Of a DNA stretch of 5,875 nucleotides, positions 1-5,235 are shown one piece after another. The stretch lies in NCBI GenBank assembly GCA_031266295.1, contig JAISBH010000110.1:1-5875 (forward strand), written 5' to 3'. The notes beneath the pieces were generated by a model. The model saw nothing but the letters and a program-made list of their open reading frames with translations, ran no database searches and was not told the origin of the DNA. Each line of letters begins with the position of its first letter. The stretch's first letter is position 1. The position numbers were made by a program, and so were the translations under genes. Source of the stretch: Oscillospiraceae bacterium. GTDB taxonomy: Bacteria; Bacillota; Clostridia; Christensenellales; Aristaeellaceae.

Positions 1-18
1 ACTGCCGCAAAGGCTTAA
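1..18 (+). CDS. 3' end of an upstream gene (last five codons)
   Basis: Reading from base 1 gives T-A-A-K-A and then a TAA stop at 16-18, eleven bases before a strong terminator hairpin. A gene ending just ahead of its terminator is the simplest reading. Nothing can be said about the product. The frame assignment is inferred only from the position of the stop, since the other two frames run on through or past the hairpin. Confidence 0.4.
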   Translation, partial: TAAKA

Positions 19-29
19 CAATTCACTCG

Positions 30-63
30 TCTCCGCGCATTGCTGAAGAATGCGCGGAGATTT
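30..63 (+). terminator. Rho-independent terminator of the upstream gene
   Basis: A perfect 12-bp stem is formed by TCTCCGCGCATT (30-41) and AATGCGCGGAGA (49-60), with a 7-base loop and a short T run (61-63). The T tract is short, but the stem is long and GC-rich. The minus strand has no T tract after the hairpin, so it acts for rightward transcription. It separates the upstream unit from the genes that follow. Confidence 0.75.
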
Positions 64-207
64 CACATTCCAATCACATCCGTTGCAGACACACGAAGGT
101 CGGCAATTCCGAGGGAAAATTCCTTATGAATTCAGAACGGCAGTGATAAAACACTTTGTTTTCCTTAGAAAATAGCTGTGTCCGCGCCAGACACAACGCG
201 GTATTGC

Positions 208-236
208 TTGCTCGCGCCCGCTGTGTGTACCATATA
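208..236 (+). promoter_or_regulatory. Possible promoter for the cysteine-rich gene
   Basis: TTGCTC (208-213) and CATATA (231-236) are separated by 17 bases, a reasonable match to the housekeeping -35 and -10 spacing. Transcription would start near 243 and give a leader of about 60 bases. The leader contains a 7-bp inverted repeat, GTGAGCG (245-251) with CGCTCAC (273-279), which could be an RNA hairpin or an operator. The remainder of 64-300 shows no gene. The hexamers are only partial matches, so this is tentative. Confidence 0.35.
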
Positions 237-306
237 AGCATCTGGTGAGCGGCTTGTTTTATGGTGACGACGCGCTCACGGACATAAAAAGTCACGGGGG
301 ATGGAT

Positions 307-570
307 ATGGAGTCATTCAAAAGACAGCAGTTTTGCTTGAACTACGGCCTCGAAGAATGCATGAAATACTTATACGCGACTCGGTACAAATACAGCTGCG
401 CGGGCTGCGAGTTTCGCAACTATGTACTGGATCTTGACTGCGGCGAATGCCGTTATCTGTTCTGCGAACATGGCACGACGGTGTGCCTGAAGAACCACAA
501 CTTCTGCGGCTATGAGTCGCAGCGCACCGCCCAGTGCCTGCGGTTTGGGTGGAAAGAGGCAAGAAAGTAG
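307..570 (+). CDS. Small cysteine-rich protein, probably metal-binding, function unknown
   Basis: This 87-residue protein is not one I can name. It has ten cysteines (10, 18, 31, 34, 45, 48, 53, 60, 67, 77). They include two CxxC pairs (CAGC at 31-34, CGEC at 45-48) and a C-x6-C (53-60), with His55 and His64 nearby. Such spacing suggests zinc or another metal held by a small ribbon-like fold. No signal peptide or membrane segment is seen, so a cytoplasmic protein is likely. The start at 307 is preferred over the in-frame ATG at 301, because the GGGGG at 296-300 sits 6 bases before 307 but touches 301. The gene stands 109 bases before the XRE regulator and may be co-transcribed with it. The coding potential is convincing because cysteines are regularly spaced and the ribosome site is good. 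The role is open: a DNA-binding accessory factor or a small inhibitor are guesses only. Confidence 0.7.
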   Translation: MESFKRQQFCLNYGLEECMKYLYATRYKYSCAGCEFRNYVLDLDCGECRYLFCEHGTTVCLKNHNFCGYESQRTAQCLRFGWKEARK

Positions 571-603
571 GTCTCGCTTTCAGTGGGCTTGCGATACTAA
601 AGA

Positions 604-664
604 AGGCGCGGGAGTTAGCTCTATTATGGCTCATAAAACGCCTGCGCCTGATACCAAATTTTTT
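604..664 (+). terminator. Weak terminator- or attenuator-like hairpin between the cysteine-rich gene and the regulator
   Basis: AGGCGCGGG (604-612) pairs with CCTGCGCCT (641-649), with one G-U pair, around a 28-base loop. A run of six Ts (659-664) follows about 10 bases later. The loop and the gap to the Ts are longer than in a normal intrinsic terminator, so it may only reduce read-through from the cysteine-rich gene into the regulator, or it may be chance pairing. Confidence 0.3.
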
Positions 665-679
665 CAAAGGGTGATGCTT

Positions 680-1183
680 ATGGGTATATCACGAAAACGA
701 AAGATCGTAGTGGGCGATCAAGAGCGACGTAAACAGCAGGAATGCCTCCGCGTGGATCAAGCGGCGTTTAATGAGCTGTATGCGTCGCTAAAACATACGC
801 TCAGAAATTTCGCAGCCAGGATTGATGGAATCATAACTGTCTATGGTTGGACTTACGACGAATTCGCGTATAATACCGGGTTGAGTAGAGCCACTTATCA
901 CAGGATTAAGCGACGTGAGGATCGTAACTGGCCGCGCCGCACTGTAATGAAACTAGTCGCTAGTTTACGGTTAAATCCGTTTATCGCTCAGGACTTGGTA
1001 GAATCCGCAGGCTACAAGCTGTCCGTAAGCAGTGACAGGGAGCAGCTTTCGTATGCATATATGATGTCCAACAACCAAGATAAAACTGCCGCGCACTGGG
1101 ATGAATTCCTCAAAAGTATTAATCCAGATGAAGCTAAGGCGAGCAGCGGCGATGTTGATGACGTCAAGGTAGACAGCGACTAA
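680..1183 (+). CDS. XRE-type helix-turn-helix transcriptional regulator
   Basis: A 167-residue DNA-binding protein. The N-terminus is basic (RKRK near residues 5-8), followed by a helical segment. A helix-turn-helix occupies about residues 57-78: WTYDEFAYNTGLSRATYHRI reads as two helices with the turn at TGLS and a recognition helix starting at SRATYHRI. Behind it comes the pattern TVMKLVASLRLNPFIAQDLV..AGYKL (about 88-114) and then REQLSYAYMMSN....HWDEFLKSI. This matches a large Firmicutes family in which a lambda-repressor-like domain is followed by a helical 'sedLl-kAGY-L' segment. The C-terminal tail (150-167) is acidic and probably disordered. The start at 680 was chosen because AAAGGGTGA (666-674) lies 5 bases upstream; the ATG at 674 is a close alternative. 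There is no peptidase or ligand domain. It may regulate the element, but its targets are not visible. Confidence 0.8.
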   Translation: MGISRKRKIVVGDQERRKQQECLRVDQAAFNELYASLKHTLRNFAARIDGIITVYGWTYDEFAYNTGLSRATYHRIKRREDRNWPRRTVMKLVASLRLNPFIAQDLVESAGYKLSVSSDREQLSYAYMMSNNQDKTAAHWDEFLKSINPDEAKASSGDVDDVKVDSD

Positions 1184-1220
1184 CCATAGGAATGTGAAAA
1201 TAACACTCTAGATAATCAAT

Positions 1221-1265
1221 GCCATGCGTGGATATGCACGCATGGCTAAATTTTATATTTTCTTA
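1221..1265 (+). terminator. Rho-independent terminator of the XRE regulator gene
   Basis: A perfect 10-bp stem, GCCATGCGTG (1221-1230) with CACGCATGGC (1237-1246), has a 6-base loop and is followed by a T-rich tail (1250-1265). It lies 38 bases after the regulator stop. It should insulate the downstream genes from regulator transcription. Confidence 0.85.
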
Positions 1266-1661
1266 ATACCTGCGACAGGCACGAACAATGTATATCATCA
1301 TGTCGAATAATTGCTCGAGCGGTTCACATCACAGTCAAATAATACTTATTTCAACATGTTTCATGCTTATTCTGGTGTCTTTTGCAGGAGGAAAGTTTCG
1401 AAATAGGTAGACATATACTAAAAAAGCGCGAATGCTATGCAGTTGCGGTTTGCTCAAAAGTCAGCGTAAATGCCGAATTGCATGGCATGTCGTTAATCTT
1501 AGTCTGCCGATAGTCGGAATGGATTGCCCGCCTGATGCGCCGATCGCTCACCAACGACGCCGCGCATTGCGCTCCACGATGACATTGGCGACGCAACATT
1601 ATTCCAGCCGACCCGTGCGTCGGCGCCGCAACCTCTAACTCACTACCAGGTCTCATCCACA
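1266..1661. other. Gene-free stretch between regulator terminator and structured leader
   Basis: I see no convincing gene here on either strand. The first part (to about 1430) is AT-rich, and the second (about 1520-1640) turns GC-rich. A near-perfect ribosome site, GCAGGAGGAAAG (1384-1395), is followed by no ATG, GTG or TTG at usable distance, so it may mark a decayed gene. Two competing small stems occur at 1589-1623: CGACGCA (1589-1595) with TGCGTCG (1616-1622), or GCCGAC (1606-1611) with GTCGGC (1618-1623). Some promoter for the sigma-like gene must lie in this stretch or just after it, because the regulator ends at a strong terminator, but no clear -35/-10 pair stands out. Confidence 0.5.
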
Positions 1662-1785
1662 GCCCGCCATCTGCAGAGGCGGGCAGACATGAGCCTGACA
1701 AGTGGTTTTGAAAGAACCACGGTCAGGCCTAACGAAAGTCTGCCCTTCTTTCAGTCCGCTTGTCAGGCTCCATACGAAAGGAGCC
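1662..1785 (+). promoter_or_regulatory. Structured 5' leader, candidate translational RNA switch for the sigma-like gene
   Basis: Seen directly are three helices of one long hairpin: P1 GGGCAGAC (1681-1688) with GTCTGCCC (1738-1745), P2 GCCTGAC (1693-1699) with GTCAGGC (1722-1728), and P3 GTGGTTTT (1702-1709) with AGAACCAC (1713-1720), capped by GAA. Next, GGCTCC (1766-1771) pairs with GGAGCC (1780-1785) and so buries the ribosome site AAAGGAG (1777-1783). A competing 15-bp stem pairs 1691-1705 with 1756-1770 (one G-U). It destroys P2 and part of P3, uses up the anti-ribosome-site strand, and thus frees the ribosome site. A further stem, GCCCGCC (1662-1668) with GGCGGGC (1678-1684), competes with P1. 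This is the logic of a riboswitch or a protein-controlled leader. Ligand, protein partner and direction of control are unknown. A put-like antitermination RNA is an alternative. Confidence 0.6.
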
Positions 1786-1789
1786 GCAA

Positions 1790-2158
1790 ATGGACTACAC
1801 TTTCAATTACATCGCGGGCGGACTCGCGAGGATTACTCTGGGAGAGCAGGACGCTCATTGGGTCGAGGTTCTGGACGCATTCGACCACGAAGAAGCCAAC
1901 AACAACCGTCGAGAGACGCGCCGGCATGTGTACATCTCGACCATGCCGCATGCGGAAGATCAGCTGATCGCCCACGAGCCGACGCCACTGCAGGTATTAT
2001 GCCGCGTAGAATCGGCGGTCGAGTTGATGGAGAAGCTGGCTACGCTTACGCCACAGCAACTTGAAATGATTCAGATGCGCGTAGATGGTGCGAGCTTTCG
2101 TGATATTGCTCAGCATTATACCCTGAGTGCCTCATCTGTTTTTGAACAGTTTTCATGA
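1790..2158 (+). CDS. Sigma-70 region 4-like regulator, C-terminally truncated by TGA
   Basis: A 122-residue protein of the small sigma-factor-like family found in clostridial phages and conjugative elements. The N-terminus MDYTFNYIAGGLARI, the Trp24-x3-Leu28 segment and the block NNNRRETRRH (37-46) are hallmarks of the family. Residues about 77-122 form the region 4 domain: a helix leading to LTPQQLEMIQMRVDG, then FRDIAQHYTLSASSVFEQF, the helix-turn-helix that would contact a -35-like element. The expected final helix, rich in Lys/Arg, is missing: TGA (2156-2158) stops translation within or just after the recognition helix. The same frame then reads I-S-R-K-F-H-S-L and continues to TAA at 2213-2215, which looks like the lost end. 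The gene may be damaged, or the TGA may be read through. The start is fixed by AAAGGAG (1777-1783) 6 bases upstream, a site placed inside the leader switch. It likely activates the promoter directly downstream; that is inference. Confidence 0.75.
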   Translation: MDYTFNYIAGGLARITLGEQDAHWVEVLDAFDHEEANNNRRETRRHVYISTMPHAEDQLIAHEPTPLQVLCRVESAVELMEKLATLTPQQLEMIQMRVDGASFRDIAQHYTLSASSVFEQFS

Positions 2159-2215
2159 ATTTCAAGAAAATTTCATTCACTACCCGAACAAACCGACTTT
2201 CCCGTGGCTATATAA
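2159..2215 (+). pseudogene. In-frame remnant (or read-through extension) of the sigma-like protein
   Basis: Directly after the TGA, 18 codons stay open in the same frame and end at TAA (2213-2215). The first residues, ISRKFHSL, resemble the basic terminal helix (I-x-KKF/L type) of the family. This supports either a recent nonsense mutation or stop-codon read-through. The last codons overlap a TATAAT box. Confidence 0.4.
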
Positions 2216-2216
2216 T
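2194..2216 (+). promoter_or_regulatory. Promoter of the replication operon: TATAAT box without a normal -35
   Basis: A perfect -10 hexamer, TATAAT, lies at 2211-2216. The bases at the usual -35 distance (about 2187-2194) read AACAAACC and do not resemble TTGACA, and no TG extension precedes the -10. Such a promoter commonly needs an activator. The upstream CCGACTTTCCC (2193-2203) may be a recognition element. The sigma-like protein encoded immediately before it is the obvious candidate partner. Transcription would start near 2223. Confidence 0.45.
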
Positions 2217-2239
2217 GAGGGGTGTTTTACAAAGCAGTT

Positions 2240-2264
2240 CCGCCGGACAAGCGGGGCGGCTTTT
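2240..2264 (+). terminator. Possible attenuator hairpin in the operon leader
   Basis: CCGCC (2240-2244) pairs with GGCGG (2255-2259), followed by C and TTTT (2261-2264). AAAGC (2232-2235 region) and GCTTT can extend the stem in an alternative register. It lies between the TATAAT box and the first operon gene, so it could terminate early transcripts. The stem is short and the T run is only four bases. Confidence 0.3.
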
Positions 2265-2300
2265 CGTTACCCATCGCCCCCAAGAAAGTGAGGACAACCC

Positions 2301-2522
2301 ATGGATCATCACCTGACTATCTACCACAACAAAGGCTTCCGCGCAATGGAAGACGGCGTCATACGCACCCTGCGCGGACCAATCCGTTCGCGGCTGCTCG
2401 ACTGGCTGCTGGGTAAAGAGCGGTATGTCACAATCATCATCCCGAACGACAGCGTCAAGAGCGTGAATGTACAGGAAGTCGCAAGCGATGACGGAGGTCA
2501 GTCTCATGGCAAAGGCGCTTGA
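2301..2522 (+). CDS. Small hypothetical protein, first gene of the replication operon
   Basis: A 73-residue protein that I do not recognise. It has a basic middle (RTLRGPIRSRLLDWLLGKERY, about residues 22-42) followed by a probable beta strand, VTIIIPNDSVKSVNVQEV (about 43-60). The C-terminal tail is Gly/Ser-rich. AGTGAGG (2287-2293) lies 7 bases before the ATG, a good ribosome site. No signal peptide or membrane segment is evident. Its 3' end contains the GGAGG of the helicase gene and overlaps that gene by 17 bases, so the two are probably translationally coupled. Position and strand suggest an accessory role in phage DNA replication. The last ten or so residues may be of little functional weight, since their codons also serve the helicase start. 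Confidence 0.65.
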   Translation: MDHHLTIYHNKGFRAMEDGVIRTLRGPIRSRLLDWLLGKERYVTIIIPNDSVKSVNVQEVASDDGGQSHGKGA

Positions 2523-3984
2523 CCAGGCATTCCCTTTGATGCCGATCCGCGCCGGCCCTTATGCACACCAGCGGGCGGCGTATGAGTTCGCCCTTGAGTT
2601 ATACGGCATAAGCGGACAGGTAGTAAGCCGTGGCTGCGCTTTCTTGATGGACATGGGAACGGGCAAAACCCTGACGTCCATAGCGGTCGTCGGCGCTTTG
2701 TACCAAGCTGACCGCATCCGCCGCGTCCTGATCGTCGCGCCGCTGTCGATCCTTGGCGTATGGCGCGATGAGTTCGCCAAGTTCGCCGCTTTCGATTACC
2801 GGCTGGTCGCGCTGACCGGCTCGACCGCGAAGAAGGCGGACATGCCGCGCGACGCGCATCGCATCGTCGGAAACGCCAACAACGCCCATCCGCCGCTCAT
2901 CATCACCGTGGTCAACTATGAATCGGCGTGGCGGTTGGAACGCGAGATCATCCTCTGGAAGCCGGACATGATCATCTGTGACGAGGGGCACAAGATTAAG
3001 ACGCCGAACACGGCGGCGTCAAAGGCAATGCACCGCATCGGCGCGCGGGCGGCGTACCGCCTGCTTCTGACCGGAACCGTTATAACAAACAAAGCGTTGG
3101 ACGTTTTCAGCCAGTGGAAGTTCCTCAACCCTCTGATCTTTGGCACGAAGTACTCTCACTTTAAGGCGCGGTACTTTGACGCTGCGGGCTACGGCGGCTA
3201 CACCATGATACTCAAGAAACACATGGAAACCGAGCTTATGGACAAGGTACACAGCATTGCGTTCCGGGCAAGGAAGGCGGACTGCCTCGACCTGCCGGAG
3301 ACCACCGATATTACACGGTATGTTGACCTCAAGCCTTCAGCGAATCGTATCTACCATGATCTGGTAAGAGAGAGCGTCGCCGAGCTTGACCGGGGCGAGA
3401 TTACCGTCACGAACGTGCTGACGCGGCTGCTGCGCTTGTCACAATTGACGGGCGGTTTTCTCTCCGACGATGACGGCGGCGCGCCGCAGCAGGTGAGTAC
3501 AGCGAAGATGGACGCGCTGTCCGATATTCTGGATACCATGCTGGAGGAAGGGCGGAAGCTGGTAATCATTGCCAGATTCATTCCGGAGATTAATGCCATC
3601 CGGAAGCTTCTGGAGAAACGCGGCGCTGCTTATTCGCTCATCATGGGCGGCGTAACCGATCGCGACGAGCAGGTGTCATGGTTCCAGAATGATGTATCAG
3701 TGCCGGTGTTCATCGGCCAAATCGCCACCGCAGGACTAGGCGTCACACTCACCGCCTCGTCGACGATGGTATTCTACAGCCTAGATTATTCCATGTCCAA
3801 CTTCGAGCAGGCGAAGGCTCGCATTCACCGCGTCGGACAGGAAGAAAAATGCACATACATTTACCTGACCGTACGCGGGACAGTGGATGATAAGGTATTG
3901 CAAGCGCTGCGCGACAAGGCCGACCTCGCCCACTCGCTCATCGACGATTACCGCAGCGGCGGCAACCCCTTTCTCACAACCTAA
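2506..3984 (+). CDS. Phage SNF2-family DNA helicase/translocase (DEAD-like, superfamily 2)
   Basis: A 492-residue ATP-dependent DNA translocase, complete in length for the phage branch of SNF2. Motifs appear in order: PYAHQ (about 18-22, Q-like), Walker A DMGTGKT (49-55), motif Ia VLIVAPLSILGVW (74-86), Walker B variant DEGH (159-162), motif III LLLTGT (186-191), motif V ATAGLGVTLT (407-416) and motif VI EQAKARIHRVGQ (434-445) with arginines 439 and 442. All residues needed for ATP hydrolysis are present. DEGH replaces the more common DEAH, a substitution familiar in this group. There are no fused nuclease or methylase domains. The start at 2506 is chosen because GGAGG (2493-2497) lies 8 bases upstream; the ATGs at 2467 and 2488 lack such a site. 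It overlaps the preceding gene by 17 bases and is followed 22 bases later by the coiled-coil protein. In comparable phage modules such an enzyme sits with the polymerase and is thought to unwind or remodel DNA during replication or recombination. Confidence 0.92.
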   Translation: MAKALDQAFPLMPIRAGPYAHQRAAYEFALELYGISGQVVSRGCAFLMDMGTGKTLTSIAVVGALYQADRIRRVLIVAPLSILGVWRDEFAKFAAFDYRLVALTGSTAKKADMPRDAHRIVGNANNAHPPLIITVVNYESAWRLEREIILWKPDMIICDEGHKIKTPNTAASKAMHRIGARAAYRLLLTGTVITNKALDVFSQWKFLNPLIFGTKYSHFKARYFDAAGYGGYTMILKKHMETELMDKVHSIAFRARKADCLDLPETTDITRYVDLKPSANRIYHDLVRESVAELDRGEITVTNVLTRLLRLSQLTGGFLSDDDGGAPQQVSTAKMDALSDILDTMLEEGRKLVIIARFIPEINAIRKLLEKRGAAYSLIMGGVTDRDEQVSWFQNDVSVPVFIGQIATAGLGVTLTASSTMVFYSLDYSMSNFEQAKARIHRVGQEEKCTYIYLTVRGTVDDKVLQALRDKADLAHSLIDDYRSGGNPFLTT

Positions 3985-4006
3985 CGCATCACAAAAGGAG
4001 ACGCTT

Positions 4007-4444
4007 ATGGAAAAAGAACATAAGACCACGAACGAGCGCAGAATGCTCGACCTGTCCGACCGGCTCAAGGAACTGCGCGACGAGAAGGACGTTCTGGAGG
4101 AGACCCTCAAGGATCTTAAGACCCGCATCGACGCAGTCGAATATGACCTATCAGAACAGATGGCGCTGGACGAGACCCAGAGCTTCACCCGCGCCGGAAC
4201 GACGTTCTACCTATCCACCAAGTCATACGCATCGGCTGTGGCAGAAAACAAAGCCGAGCTGCACGCCGCACTCAAAGAGAACGGATATGCAGAGTTGGTG
4301 TATGAGACAGTCAATGCCAACAGCCTATCCTCATTCGTTCGAGAGGTACGCGAAGAGAACAACGACAGCCTGCCGGACTGGCTGGACGGCTTAGTGAATG
4401 TGTACGACAAAACGACCGTTGGCCTGCGCAAGGCCAGAAAGTAG
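4007..4444 (+). CDS. Coiled-coil phage replication-module protein of unknown function
   Basis: This 145-residue protein has two parts. Residues about 10-52 (ERRMLDLSDRLKELRDEKDV onwards) are a charged amphipathic helix with regular leucines, probably a coiled coil used for dimerisation. Residues about 57-145 form a compact domain with TRAGTTFYLSTKSYA (61-75), the segment ENGYAELVYETVNANSLSSF (91-110) and LPDWLDGLVNVYDKTTVGLR (122-141). I have the impression that similar 'coiled coil plus TVNANSL plus LP-W-L' proteins recur beside helicase and single-strand-binding genes in Firmicutes phages, but I cannot name a family. AAAAGGAG (3993-4000), 6 bases before the ATG, fixes the start; an open frame upstream (from 3887) overlaps the helicase and lacks a ribosome site. 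The gene follows the helicase by 22 bases and precedes the next gene by 11. A DNA-binding or recombination-accessory role is plausible but unproven. Confidence 0.8.
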   Translation: MEKEHKTTNERRMLDLSDRLKELRDEKDVLEETLKDLKTRIDAVEYDLSEQMALDETQSFTRAGTTFYLSTKSYASAVAENKAELHAALKENGYAELVYETVNANSLSSFVREVREENNDSLPDWLDGLVNVYDKTTVGLRKARK

Positions 4445-4455
4445 AGGAGACTATT

Positions 4456-5235
4456 ATGGCGAACGAATTATACGCATCCGCCGAGCTACTTGTACAACCC
4501 AAACCCGACTTCTCGGCGCTCGCCAATAGCGACTTCAACGCCATGATGGCGGAGGAACTGGACGGGCTGGAACTTACATTCGACCGCATCAAAATCCCCG
4601 GCGCGGGCGGCGCTATGTTTGAGGTTCCCGGCGACGCTGACGAGCCGGACGCCGTCAAGGAGTTTGCGGCCGTTATACTCCATCACCACCCGATGCGCTG
4701 CTATTACAAAGACGAGTACAGCGGCGGCAATAAGCCGCCGGACTGCGGCAGCTTCGATGGCAGGAACGGCGTCGGCGCGCCGGGCGGGGTTTGCGAGCAT
4801 TGCCCGCTCAATGAGTTTGGCACCGCAAAGAACAATGCCAAGGCTTGCAAGAACAAGCAGCGGCTCTACCTCCTGCGTGAAGGCGAGGCGTTCCCGATTC
4901 TTATCTCCCTACCAACCGGTAGCCTGGGCACATTCACGCGCTACATCAAGCGGCTGCTGGGCAAAGGGCGCAAGACAAACGCCGTGGTAACCAGGTTCAC
5001 ATTGAAACGCATGACAAATGCAGGCGGCGTTGCTTATGCGCAGGTGCAGTTTGCAGCGGATCGTCCGCTGACTGCCGTCGAGCAATCGCTCATTGATTCG
5101 CTAGCCGCGCAGGTTAAGGCATACAGCGCCAGAGTCGCGTTTGATAGCGACGTATCCGGCGACGCCGACGGACAGGCTGAGTATGTCGATACAGAGACAG
5201 GCGAAGTCATCCGGCCACTGACGGGAGGCCGCTGA
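4456..5235 (+). CDS. Four-cysteine phage protein, possible single-stranded DNA-binding protein
   Basis: A 259-residue protein with four well-placed cysteines, Cys97, Cys113, Cys116 and Cys131 (C-x15-CxxC-x14-C), likely one zinc site. Around it are conserved-looking segments: DCGSFDGRNGVG (96-107), GGVCEHCPLNEFG (110-122) and ACKNKQRLYLL (130-140). Then comes FPILISLPTGSLGTFTRYI (146-164) and a beta-rich half with VVTRFTLKR and AYAQVQF. This pattern of a zinc ribbon followed by strands recurs in phage replication modules and is usually thought of as a single-stranded DNA-binding role. That assignment is by context and pattern, not by a motif specific to OB folds. The C-terminus (from about 230) is acidic, as in many single-strand-binding proteins that recruit partners, although it ends in GGR rather than a phenylalanine. 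AGAGGAG (4443-4449) is 6 bases upstream. The stop TGA overlaps the polymerase ATG by one base. Confidence 0.75.
   Translation: MANELYASAELLVQPKPDFSALANSDFNAMMAEELDGLELTFDRIKIPGAGGAMFEVPGDADEPDAVKEFAAVILHHHPMRCYYKDEYSGGNKPPDCGSFDGRNGVGAPGGVCEHCPLNEFGTAKNNAKACKNKQRLYLLREGEAFPILISLPTGSLGTFTRYIKRLLGKGRKTNAVVTRFTLKRMTNAGGVAYAQVQFAADRPLTAVEQSLIDSLAAQVKAYSARVAFDSDVSGDADGQAEYVDTETGEVIRPLTGGR

Noticed and set aside
74..316. Minus-strand open frame of 80 codons across the promoter region
   Set aside because: No ribosome site before its start, no recognisable composition, and it would overlap the start of the cysteine-rich gene.
61..1199. TTTCACATTCC (61-71) and its reverse complement (1189-1199) flanking the first two genes
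   Set aside because: An 11-base match is expected a few times by chance in a window this size, and there is no longer terminal repeat or target duplication.
1435..1701. Open frames of 88 codons (minus) and 68 codons (plus, 1432-1638) in the gene-free stretch
   Set aside because: Neither has a ribosome site; the Arg/Ala/Ser-rich composition is typical of chance frames in GC-rich DNA.
1689..1745. Hammerhead-like pieces (ATGAG before a stem, CGAAA after it) in the leader
   Set aside because: The core CUGAUGA is absent and the stems form a single long hairpin rather than a three-way junction.
1702..2064. Second plus-strand frame overlapping the sigma-like gene
   Set aside because: No ribosome site and no family resemblance; the frame at 1790 has both.
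3781..4188. Minus-strand Ser/Arg-rich frame opposite the helicase end and coiled-coil gene
   Set aside because: Antisense shadow of highly charged coding sequence; no start signals.
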